Shown: positions 1 to 5,031, counted from the first letter of the stretch. The stretch is DNA of 5,031 bases from Actinoplanes liguriensis (GCA_000715855.1 KL571209.1:73772-78802); one strand, 5' to 3'. The notes: a model not told the origin generated them from the letters alone. Translations and numbers: made by a program.

Positions 1-986
1 AGCCACAGCGGCTTCGGCTCGCCGCGGCTGGGCAGGTGCTCGACGGTGAGCCGGATGACCGTGCCGGCAATGATCGGCAGCGCCTGGTCGTGGTCGACCC
101 AGGCGGCGCGACGGGTCAGTCGCGGGTGCAGCCGGTCCCAGGCCCGCGCCTTCACCTGGCCATAGAGGCGGGTGTCGGTGACCGTGAGCGCGTGCTCGAC
201 GTCCCAGGTGGCGGGGTCACCGAAGACGAACTCCCCGCCGTGCTTGGCTGGCCGGCCGCCTTCAGGGTTGTAGATCCTTGGCGGCGTGGGGCGGCGTAGC
301 ACCCGGTCGGAGCGCATCCGGCCGAGGATCTCCACCGGCAGGTCGCGTAGCAGCCAGGCGATGCGTGGGGCTTCGTAGCCGGCGTCGAGCACGATGAGGA
401 TGTCGCGGTCGCCGGGCTTCCACTGCCCGGCGTCGGTCAGCCGGTCGACGAGCTGGCGGATCTGCGCGCAGGTGATCGTGGTGACGTCCGCGCCGGGCGG
501 CAGCCGAACCGCGTCGAGCAGCGCGGCCCAGGAGGTGCGGCCGGTCTCCAGGGCGGCGATGATCGAGTACGGCCAGCCCGGGATCATGCGGTGTTCATCC
601 TTGCCGCGGCCGTAGGTGTGGCAGAACGAGCGCTGCGGACTGCAGTTGCCGTCCGGACGCAGCCACGGTGAGACGTCCACCGCGAGGACCAGCCGCCCGT
701 CCGCCGCCCGCGGCAACGGAGTCCCGGCCAGCTGCCGCCGCAGCGACTCGACCTCGATGCGGCCGTGGTTCAGCGCGTCATACAACGCGCCGTGGCCACG
801 CCGGTGCTCCGGAGCCAGCGACAAGCCGACCAGCGTCTTGACCGGCCCGTCGGTGCACAGCAGCGCCTCAGTCAGCTCGAACAAGGCGTCCGCCCGTCGG
901 GTCATGCATCGGTGGAGACGCTCACGGAACTCCGCCAACGCATCGATCGCTTCTGCTCGATCAGCCACGATTGCGACAACGATCAT
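1..986 (-). CDS. IS701-like DDE transposase, N-terminal part (cut by window edge)
   Basis: Reading the minus strand from the ATG at 986 gives 328 codons without a stop up to the window edge, so the C-terminus lies outside. The protein would cut and rejoin the ends of its own insertion sequence. Visible features are an N-terminal helical region with ALLCTDGPVKTLVGLSLAPE (about residues 41-60), the first catalytic Asp in LAVDVSPWLRPD (D104), a HTYGRGKDEH segment (about 123-132), and the second catalytic Asp in ILIVLDAGYEAPR (D201). The third acidic residue, expected after about residue 330, is not visible. The pattern matches the IS701-related transposases widespread in actinomycetes (recognised from memory, not searched). 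The start is uncertain: an in-frame GTG at 1034 would add 16 residues (begins VTLRHAEAAEP) and follows a TAG at 1035-1037. Neither start has a strong ribosome binding site. No frameshift is seen in the visible part. Confidence 0.9.
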   Translation of the reverse strand, partial: MIVVAIVADRAEAIDALAEFRERLHRCMTRRADALFELTEALLCTDGPVKTLVGLSLAPEHRRGHGALYDALNHGRIEVESLRRQLAGTPLPRAADGRLVLAVDVSPWLRPDGNCSPQRSFCHTYGRGKDEHRMIPGWPYSIIAALETGRTSWAALLDAVRLPPGADVTTITCAQIRQLVDRLTDAGQWKPGDRDILIVLDAGYEAPRIAWLLRDLPVEILGRMRSDRVLRRPTPPRIYNPEGGRPAKHGGEFVFGDPATWDVEHALTVTDTRLYGQVKARAWDRLHPRLTRRAAWVDHDQALPIIAGTVIRLTVEHLPSRGEPKPLW

Positions 987-1034
987 CGATGGGAGCGGAC
1001 ACGGCTCCGCAGCCTCAGCATGCCGAAGCGTCAC
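1..1034 (-). mobile_element. Insertion sequence, partial (minimum extent)
   Basis: The element is inferred from the transposase gene. Its end upstream of the transposase should lie within 1035-1173, between the earliest possible transposase start and the stop of the HxlR gene. The other end is outside the window, so the terminal inverted repeats and target duplication cannot be identified. The extent given covers only the coding part. Confidence 0.45.
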
Positions 1035-1121
1035 CTACCCGAGCGCCGGATAACGCTGGGCCACAGCCGGTCGGCTCGGCGGCGCGACACTACGAGTGCA
1101 CGGATTTGCCGGTGTGCGTGC

Positions 1122-1174
1122 ATGCGATCATTCGAGAGAGCGGTGAGCGTCAAGATCGACGGAAGAGATCGCAT
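1122..1174. repeat. 8-bp inverted repeat downstream of the HxlR gene
   Basis: ATGCGATC (1122-1129) and GATCGCAT (1167-1174) are perfect complements separated by 37 bases. They begin at the HxlR stop codon and lie in the 139-bp gap before the transposase. They could form a long-loop stem in the 3' untranslated region of the HxlR transcript or be part of the insertion-sequence end. An 8-bp match in this GC-rich context may also be chance. Confidence 0.25.
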
Positions 1175-1680
1175 CAGGGGTGCCCGCGTCGGCTGGCTAG
1201 TAGCGGCCCGATCACCGATGTGCCCGGCCCCAATTTCCCGCCCGGGCCCGGCATCTGGGTTGTGTTGTCGATGGTCAGCATCTGCTGGCAGTGCGCGCAG
1301 GTGGTGACCGCGGTCGTAGTCGAGCCGCAGTCCAGGTGTTGGATCCGTACCGGTGGCCCCTCGTTGCTATACCAGCGGTCGCCCCAGTTCATCAGCGCCA
1401 GCAGCACTGGGAAAAGTTCCTTACCCTTTTCGGTCGGCACGTAGTGCTCGCGGGGCGGGCGCTGCTGGTAACGCTCGCGAGACAGCACACCCTCCTCCAC
1501 GAGCCGGGCGAGGCGGACGGTCAGTACCTTGCGGGAGATCTCCAGGTCCTCGGCGATGTCGTCGAAACGAGTGATGCCGACCAGTACATCGCGCATGATC
1601 AATGCCGTCCAGGCGTCGGCGAACAGATCGGTCGCCCTGGCGATCGAGCAGGCCACGTCGGTGAGCCGGGTGCGGGTCAT
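1174..1680 (-). CDS. HxlR-family winged-helix transcriptional regulator with Cys-containing C-terminal extension
   Basis: A 168-residue DNA-binding regulator that probably acts as a dimer on the palindrome just upstream of it. The HxlR core is clear: N-terminal ACSIARATDLFADAWTALIM (10-29) with the Cys at position 11 seen in many family members, a helix-turn-helix with recognition helix ISRKVLTVRLARLVEEGVLS (48-67), and the wing ERYQQRPPREHYVPTEKGKE (69-88). After the core (to about residue 105) comes an extension with HxxC (H115, C118) and CxxC (C128, C131), a possible zinc-binding cluster, then a Gly/Pro-rich tail. The ATG at 1680 lacks a good ribosome binding site, but TAGGCT on the minus strand (1693-1688) sits 7 nt upstream, as in leaderless actinobacterial transcripts. 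The gene is divergent from the methyltransferase at 1736, its most likely target along with itself. Some HxlR proteins sense quinones or electrophiles through the N-terminal Cys; applying that here is inference. The last codons contain copy 1 of a 24-bp direct repeat. Confidence 0.93.
   Translation of the reverse strand: MTRTRLTDVACSIARATDLFADAWTALIMRDVLVGITRFDDIAEDLEISRKVLTVRLARLVEEGVLSRERYQQRPPREHYVPTEKGKELFPVLLALMNWGDRWYSNEGPPVRIQHLDCGSTTTAVTTCAHCQQMLTIDNTTQMPGPGGKLGPGTSVIGPLLASRRGHP
1190..1213 (+). repeat. 24-bp direct repeat, copy 1
   Basis: This copy matches 2568-2591 at 22 of 24 positions in the same orientation. The last 15 bases (AGTAGCGGCCCGATC, 1199-1213) and the first 7 (CGGCTGG) are identical, with two differences at 1197-1198 (CT here, AA in copy 2). 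It lies within the last codons of the HxlR gene, encoding about IGPLLASR on the minus strand. The two copies are 1378 bp apart and bracket the HxlR/methyltransferase pair. Confidence 0.7.
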
Positions 1681-1687
1681 GGCGACC

Positions 1688-1693
1688 AGCCTA
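1688..1693 (-). promoter_or_regulatory. Candidate -10 element for a leaderless HxlR transcript
   Basis: TAGGCT on the minus strand fits the actinobacterial TANNNT -10 pattern and ends 7 nt before the ATG at 1680, so transcription could start at or next to the start codon. The 19-bp palindrome would then fall at about -23 to -41, over the -35 region, a suitable place for autoregulation. No recognisable -35 is seen. This rests on pattern and spacing only. Confidence 0.4.
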
Positions 1694-1702
1694 CGTCGAG
1701 TA

Positions 1703-1721
1703 GAGTTCCCTTAGGGAACTC
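1703..1721. promoter_or_regulatory. Perfect 19-bp palindrome, likely HxlR operator
   Basis: GAGTTCCCTTAGGGAACTC has two perfect 9-bp arms (1703-1711 and 1713-1721) around one central T. It lies between the divergent HxlR and methyltransferase starts. Its length and symmetry suit a dimeric winged-helix regulator. It would cover the -35 region of the HxlR gene. On the plus strand it overlaps a possible -10 (TAGAGT, 1701-1706) and ends just before the ribosome binding site of the methyltransferase gene. Binding by the adjacent HxlR protein is inferred from position and symmetry. A simple RNA hairpin is less likely because the loop would be very small. Confidence 0.8.
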
Positions 1722-1724
1722 GAT

Positions 1725-1730
1725 GGGGAG
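1725..1730 (+). promoter_or_regulatory. Ribosome binding site of the methyltransferase gene
   Basis: GGGGAG lies 5 nt before the GTG at 1736. It is the only strong Shine-Dalgarno-like match in this region and decides the GTG start over downstream alternatives. Confidence 0.75.
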
Positions 1731-1735
1731 ACACT

Positions 1736-2488
1736 GTGGCCAAGCCGCGCCTGGAGCTAGACACCCGCTCACCCGACGCCATCGATGGCCGCCATCTGCG
1801 TGCTGTCGCCTTCCAGGAGGTCCGCCTCCAGTACATACGAAGGATCCCCGATCTGGTACGGCCAGGAGCCCGTACTCTGATCGTCGGCGGTGGCCGCGGT
1901 GTCCTGCCCGCCGGGCTCGCCGCGCTCGGCCTCGACGTCATCAGCGTCGACCCGTCACCGGTCGCGACCGAACTGGCCCGGGACTCCGTCCCGGAGGTCA
2001 CCTTCGCGACCGCTCCGGCCGAGGACCTGCCGTTCGCGGATGCATCCTTCGACGTCGTCTACTACGCCGACACCTTCGAGATTGCCGGCGACCTCGACGC
2101 AGTGGTCCGCGAGGCGGCGCGCGTGCTGCGGCCGGGCGGTTTTCTCGTCTACGACACGGTGAATCGGACGGTACCCGGTCGTGCTGTTTACCTCGGCGCC
2201 TTCCAGGGCGTCCCGTTTACCCGCATCATGCCGCCCGGCCGGTACGCGGTCTCGCGCCTGCGTCCCCCGGCCGAGGTCGACGCCGCCCTGGCCGCGCACG
2301 GTCTGCACGGCGAGGAAGTGTGCAGTTTCAAGCCCGCGAGCATCGGCCGTTTGGTTCTCGCGGTACTACGTCGCCGCCGCGGCCGGCTCACCGACGATGA
2401 GGTCGGCCCGCTGACCGGTTTCGTCCTGGACCCGAACGGGACGCCGATCGTCACGTATGTGGGATGGGCATCAAAACCCGGTGCCTAA
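1736..2488 (+). CDS. UbiG-like class I SAM-dependent methyltransferase
   Basis: A 250-residue cytoplasmic enzyme expected to move a methyl group from S-adenosylmethionine to a small molecule. The Rossmann fold is visible: glycine motif TLIVGGGRGVLPAG (47-60), the ribose-binding Asp after strand 2 in ISVDPS (D72), AEDLPFADASFDVVYYADTF (95-114), and EAARVLRPGGFLVYDTVNRT (126-145). The segment before motif I (HLRAVAFQEVRLQYIRRI, 20-37), DTVNRT and the later MPPGRY with RPPAEVDAALAAHGL (176-190) resemble UbiG-type O-methyltransferases of quinone synthesis. Actinomycetes use menaquinone rather than ubiquinone, so a true UbiG role is unlikely. The usual acidic residue of motif I is Ile49, and the common EHV after strand 4 is replaced by FEIAGD. 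The start is GTG with a good ribosome binding site. The divergent HxlR gene is the likely regulator. The substrate is unknown: a quinone or phenol, an antibiotic, or a specialised metabolite are all possible. Confidence 0.92.
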   Translation: MAKPRLELDTRSPDAIDGRHLRAVAFQEVRLQYIRRIPDLVRPGARTLIVGGGRGVLPAGLAALGLDVISVDPSPVATELARDSVPEVTFATAPAEDLPFADASFDVVYYADTFEIAGDLDAVVREAARVLRPGGFLVYDTVNRTVPGRAVYLGAFQGVPFTRIMPPGRYAVSRLRPPAEVDAALAAHGLHGEEVCSFKPASIGRLVLAVLRRRRGRLTDDEVGPLTGFVLDPNGTPIVTYVGWASKPGA

Positions 2489-2543
2489 GCAAGTGCCTGA
2501 CGCTTATCAGCCTAGATGCCCGAGATCATGAGAGACCTGGACT

Positions 2544-2567
2544 GATCGAAAGCTAAGCTTCTCGATC
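2544..2567. terminator. Hairpin after the methyltransferase gene, candidate terminator
   Basis: GATCGAAAGC (2544-2553) pairs with GCTTCTCGATC (2557-2567) around loop TAA: ten base pairs with one bulged C at 2561. It lies 56 bp past the methyltransferase stop, before the end of the converging membrane-protein gene, where a terminator would be useful. Neither side has a U-tract, which is common for actinomycete terminators but weakens the call. It directly abuts copy 2 of the direct repeat, so it could also belong to that structure. Confidence 0.4.
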
Positions 2568-2591
2568 CGGCTGGAAAGTAGCGGCCCGATC
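2568..2591 (+). repeat. 24-bp direct repeat, copy 2
   Basis: This is the second copy of the repeat at 1190-1213 (22 of 24 positions), here non-coding, in the 215-bp gap after the methyltransferase gene. In the frame that would match the HxlR C-terminus, the codons before it do not resemble the regulator, so this is not simply a leftover HxlR gene end. The match stops sharply on both sides. Confidence 0.7.
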
Positions 2592-2701
2592 CAAGCCAGG
2601 ACAACCGGATATCCGCACATGCCGCCGACCGTGCGCTCGGGCCGCCGGCGATCCGTCACGCCCCGTAGCTGAAGCCCACCGCCGCCGTCCGACTTTGCCG
2701 A

Positions 2702-2718
2702 GATCAGGACACCTGATC
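2702..2718. repeat. Perfect 7-bp stem-loop across the stop codon of the membrane-protein gene
   Basis: GATCAGG (2702-2708) and CCTGATC (2712-2718) are perfect complements around ACA. The TGA of the membrane-protein gene (2706-2704 on the minus strand) lies within one arm. It may act as a 3'-end stem-loop for that transcript, but no U-tract follows on the minus strand. Confidence 0.4.
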
Positions 2719-3855
2719 ATGATGGGTTCGTATGTCTGGTGCTGTGCTCTCGCCAGAACTCGGGCGGCGCTGGGCAAGGCTCCGCCTCCCGCGATAGGTC
2801 TGCAGGGCGATGCTCAGCATCGCACTTCCGGTAGCGATGCTGAGCAGCAACTGCGCCGCAGCGACGCCTAGCTGTTCCGGCCACACCGTGCTTACTTCGG
2901 ACTTAGCCGACAGGTAGAGCGCGAACGGCAGCTTCCAGCAGCCCCAAGCGACGAGAAACCCTGACGCCAGCCAGCTCACAGTGACCGGTATCCACAGCGG
3001 GATGGCTGAGCGGGCACGGAGGAGGACCCAAACTCCCCATGCGCCGGCAAGCGACCAGATGCCGGAGTTGGCGGCCTGGAGGTACCAGTCCAGCTCCCGT
3101 GCGCCAGGATGCCGCAAGCCGATCGTGCCACCCAGCGACCACATTAGGTTCAGTACGCCGAGAACGACCGCTCCGAGCACGGCGAGTATCGCCGGTCGTG
3201 GTTGGTACGCCTCGGACGGACCCACTCGCGCGTCATCGCGACGGACCTTGCCCGCGAACCCGGCCGGCCAACGATCTCGCAGGTAGAGCGGCAGTGCGAT
3301 GGCTAGACCCAACCCCATTCCGAGGAAGCTGACCTCGATGAGAGGACCTTCCCAAGCCGGCATGGTGGAGGACTCCGGGCTCGACGTGCCGCCGCCGGAC
3401 GACAGCAGCGTGTCCAACAGCATGTAGGGAACCATGGGAACGAGGAACCCGCAGCCGATCCACGCGCACGACAGCACTGCCAGAGCCGGAATCCGTTGCC
3501 CCCACGGCCGGACGAGGGCCAGCGCGAGCGCTATCCCCGTCGCGGCCATGCCGATCGTGACCACATTGAGCACGACGAAGCCCGCCACGCTCAGCTGGTC
3601 TTTCCGAGGCAACAGACCAGCCAAGGCACCGGCGACCCAGGAAACCTTGATCAGCAGATACGGGGTCATCGCCAGAGCGGCGCCGTATCCGGCAACCCAG
3701 CCGATCGAGGACCAGCGTCCCCTGTTCCGCCCCGCGTTCACGAGATCGCCGCGGTTCGAGAAGTGGCCAGCGCCACCGGCATTCGCGTACGGACCGATCC
3801 GCTCACACGCCAAATCGTCCTTCACCGCGGCTGTGACCGTGCTGAGGGCCTCCAT
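2704..3855 (-). CDS. Polytopic membrane protein of unknown function (about 8 transmembrane segments)
   Basis: A 383-residue protein I do not recognise. Hydrophobic segments fall at about residues 52-74, 90-115, 122-148, 171-192, 221-245, 262-280, 285-312 and 330-352. A polar Ser/Gly-rich loop (about 152-168) lies between the third and fourth, and a charged loop (about 193-220) between the fourth and fifth. The C-terminal tail is basic then polar and ends in HHDQVS. The segment YGAALAMTPYLLIKVSWVAG (57-76) looks conserved in character, with Pro and Lys inside a membrane helix. There are no ATP-binding, signal-peptidase or clear transporter motifs. The first 45 residues are polar and Gly/Asn-rich, so the real start may be downstream; a GTG at codon 39 (NAGRNRGRW follows) is an alternative, though neither start has a convincing ribosome binding site. 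It converges with the methyltransferase gene, with 215 bp between them, and follows the HTH gene by 306 bp, so it probably has its own promoter. Transport, sensing or an immunity/resistance role cannot be told apart. Confidence 0.78.
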   Translation of the reverse strand: MEALSTVTAAVKDDLACERIGPYANAGGAGHFSNRGDLVNAGRNRGRWSSIGWVAGYGAALAMTPYLLIKVSWVAGALAGLLPRKDQLSVAGFVVLNVVTIGMAATGIALALALVRPWGQRIPALAVLSCAWIGCGFLVPMVPYMLLDTLLSSGGGTSSPESSTMPAWEGPLIEVSFLGMGLGLAIALPLYLRDRWPAGFAGKVRRDDARVGPSEAYQPRPAILAVLGAVVLGVLNLMWSLGGTIGLRHPGARELDWYLQAANSGIWSLAGAWGVWVLLRARSAIPLWIPVTVSWLASGFLVAWGCWKLPFALYLSAKSEVSTVWPEQLGVAAAQLLLSIATGSAMLSIALQTYRGRRSLAQRRPSSGESTAPDIRTHHDQVS

Positions 3856-4161
3856 CCTGATCTGCCGCGGAGATCGCGCGCTGCGTCCCGTCGCCGCCCG
3901 CGCCCAGCGCGCTGGCCGGCACGCACCGTAGTCACCTTCGATGACGCAGCGACCTCGCCCGCAGCGACGTCGCGGTGGAGCGGGAGGTTAAACGGCAAGC
4001 TGAGAACCTTCGGTTCAAGGGCAGACAGCCGCTGCCGCCGAAAGCAGTCGCCAGCTGAAGAACGTGTCGTCCACGCTGAAGATCAGACTTCGCTCATTTC
4101 ACCTGCCAGCCAACCTCAGTAGGCGCCGCTTCGGGCACTGCCTGCGGCGTCGGGTCGGCCG
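3856..4161. other. 306-bp intergenic stretch without a convincing gene
   Basis: All six frames were considered. Open stretches exist, but none has a start with a ribosome binding site, actinomycete codon bias and a recognisable product. The minus strand should hold the promoter of the membrane-protein gene. TTGAAC (4018-4013, minus) resembles a -35, but no -10 at normal spacing follows. A short inverted repeat GAACC-TTC-GGTTC lies at 4004-4016. CGCTGAAGAT (4074-4083) recurs inverted as ATCTTCAGCG (4168-4177), the latter inside the end of the HTH gene. Confidence 0.6.
4004..4016. repeat. Short inverted repeat upstream of the membrane-protein gene
   Basis: GAACC and GGTTC are perfect 5-bp arms around TTC, about 150 bp upstream of the membrane-protein start and overlapping the possible -35 TTGAAC on the minus strand. 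It could be an operator half-site pair or a small hairpin. The arms are short enough for chance. Confidence 0.2.
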
Positions 4162-4929
4162 TCACGAATCTTCAGCGGGTTGCTCGTCCTCGGGTTCGGC
4201 GGTTGGTGGGTCTCGTAGGCGTCCGAGGCTGTATTCGACGGCGGGGTGGAGCCGGACCTCGTACGGAACGCCGTCTTCTTCGTCGTGCTCGCAGGTGACA
4301 AGCTGGTACGCGAGGGCTTCGTCGAGCAGGTCGGGTGCGGCGGCGATCAGGCTGCGTGCGCCGGTGTGACGGATGATGCGGTAGATCAGGTACAGGACGT
4401 GCGGGTCGGGTCCGAGGCCGTGGGCGTGCAGGAGCTGGTTGAGGCGCTGCCGGGCGCCGACGTCGAGCATGCGCGGGGCGAGGTCGAGGGTGAGGGTGGC
4501 GCCAGCGACGGTGAGCCGGGTGCCGCCGCCGGGCCGAGCCCGGGTGGCCAGTTGCTCGGCGGCGGCCTGGATCCGGTCGAGGGTCCAGCCAAGGACGGCG
4601 GCGATCTCGCTGAGGTGCAGAGGCTGGCCGAACGCGGCGGCGAGGACGGCGTGCACCCGGGCCGCGTCGTGGCGGGCATCCGGAGCTGCCGGGTCCGGCC
4701 AGGGCTGCTCGGTGGTGAGCCACCTGGGCCAGGGCAGGTCGAGGCGTTCGGCGAGGGTGCGCAGCACCGTGCTGGAGTGGTGGGCGAACGCGGCCGGGCC
4801 GGTGAGGGTGCGGATGCGGGTGGCCGGGATACCGATCAGCGTGGCGAGGTCTTCGCTGGTCATGCCGTGGTCGCGGGCTCGGGCGAGCAGCCGCTGGCCG
4901 TAGGTGTCGGGCTCGGTGGGTTCGTTCAT
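4162..4929 (-). CDS. Two-domain helix-turn-helix protein (XRE-like plus ScpB-like winged helix)
   Basis: A 255-residue putative DNA-binding regulator. Residues 10-66 form an XRE-like helix-turn-helix: GQRLLARARDHGMTSEDLAT (11-30), turn and second helix LIGIPATRIRTLTG (31-44), then TVLRTLAERLDLP (54-66). Residues 90-150 look like a second winged helix, RVHAVLAAAFGQPLHLSEIA (91-110) with AVLGWTLDRIQAAAEQLATR (111-130) and a beta wing LTVAGATLTLDL (139-150), reminiscent of the ScpB fold. Residues 155-215 are helical (RQRLNQLLHAHGLGPDPHVL, 160-179) and the tail is acidic (PTAEPEDEQPAEDS). The ATG at 4929 is preferred because it overlaps the stop of the preceding gene in an ATGA and no separate ribosome binding site is visible, which suggests translational coupling. 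A longer reading from 4995 would add 22 Arg/Pro-rich residues overlapping that gene. The target and role are unknown; membership of a mobile-element or cassette control module is possible. Confidence 0.85.
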   Translation of the reverse strand: MNEPTEPDTYGQRLLARARDHGMTSEDLATLIGIPATRIRTLTGPAAFAHHSSTVLRTLAERLDLPWPRWLTTEQPWPDPAAPDARHDAARVHAVLAAAFGQPLHLSEIAAVLGWTLDRIQAAAEQLATRARPGGGTRLTVAGATLTLDLAPRMLDVGARQRLNQLLHAHGLGPDPHVLYLIYRIIRHTGARSLIAAAPDLLDEALAYQLVTCEHDEEDGVPYEVRLHPAVEYSLGRLRDPPTAEPEDEQPAEDS

Positions 4930-5031
4930 GCGGGGCCGGGCCGGGGTGCGAGTTCGGCGAGGGTGGACAGTTCGAGTCCGCGTTGCAGCATCCACTCGGT
5001 GGCGTGTCCGCTGAGGTAGGCGCGGTGGCGG
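4926..5031 (-). CDS. C-terminal end of an unrecognised gene, coupled to the HTH gene
   Basis: The minus strand from the window edge encodes the final 34 residues of a protein, including HRAYLSGHATEWMLQRG and LSTLAELAPRPGPA, ending in TGA at 4928-4926. Codon third positions are strongly G/C and the TGA overlaps the next ATG by four bases (ATGA), both supporting a real gene. The visible part is helical with a Pro-rich end. It is too short to assign to a family. It was missed by simple ORF listing because its start is outside the window. Confidence 0.72.
   Translation of the reverse strand, partial: RHRAYLSGHATEWMLQRGLELSTLAELAPRPGPA

Noticed and set aside
1291..2400. Long plus-strand open frame of 369 codons
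   Set aside because: It spans the HxlR gene in antisense, the operator and the methyltransferase in another frame. Its product is Arg/Pro-rich and both true genes have clear family motifs.
2606..2615. Palindrome CGGATATCCG in the gap after the methyltransferase
   Set aside because: A 10-bp perfect palindrome with no promoter nearby is expected by chance at this scale.
2553..2777. Minus-strand open frame of 74 codons across copy 2 of the direct repeat
   Set aside because: It overlaps the end of the membrane-protein gene, has no ribosome binding site and gives an Arg-rich product without recognisable features.
4004..4020. GGTTCAAGG resembling the T-arm of a tRNA
   Set aside because: The arm does not pair as a T-stem with a 7-base loop, and no acceptor, anticodon or D arm is found around it.
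3434..4122. Plus-strand open frames opposite the membrane-protein start and into the intergenic region
   Set aside because: They are antisense to clear membrane helices, low in hydrophobic pattern, and have no ribosome binding site or family resemblance.
4074..4177. Inverted 10-bp pair CGCTGAAGAT / ATCTTCAGCG
   Set aside because: The arms are 84 bases apart, one is in coding sequence, and a single 10-bp match is weak evidence; noted only in the intergenic entry.
4930..4995. N-terminal extension of the HTH protein from 4995
   Set aside because: The added 22 residues are Arg/Pro/Thr-rich and would overlap the better-coding end of the upstream gene. The ATG at 4929 in the ATGA overlap is the natural start.
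4246..5019. Plus-strand open frame of 257 codons opposite the HTH gene
   Set aside because: Its Gly/Glu/Val-rich product is typical of the antisense strand of a high-GC gene. The minus strand encodes two overlapping genes with helix-turn-helix features and an ATGA junction.

Overview
The base composition is strongly GC-rich, third codon positions are G/C-biased, and one start is GTG. Together with the protein families this points to a high-GC actinomycete such as a Streptomyces or Micromonospora relative; the genus cannot be fixed from this window. A transposase at one end, short mixed-orientation gene blocks and several loose intergenic stretches suggest an accessory region rather than a conserved core locus.

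Layout. Positions 1-986 (minus) hold the N-terminal part of an IS701-like DDE transposase, cut by the window edge. Positions 1174-1680 (minus) encode an HxlR-family winged-helix regulator. It is divergent from a UbiG-like SAM-dependent methyltransferase at 1736-2488 (plus). Their 55-bp intergenic region carries a perfect 19-bp palindrome (1703-1721), a very likely operator that could control both genes. A 215-bp gap (2489-2703) follows, with a hairpin and the second copy of a 24-bp direct repeat (22/24 identical) whose first copy lies inside the 3' end of the HxlR gene. The two copies therefore bracket the regulator/methyltransferase pair. Positions 2704-3855 (minus) encode an unrecognised membrane protein with about eight transmembrane segments. 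A 306-bp stretch (3856-4161) holds no convincing gene. Positions 4162-4929 (minus) encode a protein with two helix-turn-helix regions (XRE-like, then ScpB-like). Its ATG overlaps the TGA of a further minus-strand gene (4926-5031), of which only the last 34 residues are visible.

How the parts may work together. The clearest functional unit is the HxlR/methyltransferase pair: a small-molecule or redox-responsive regulator controlling a neighbouring modifying enzyme that probably acts on a quinone-like or other small hydroxylated substrate. The HTH protein and its truncated partner form a translationally coupled operon. Nothing in the sequence ties the membrane protein to either unit. No rRNA, tRNA or CRISPR array was found.
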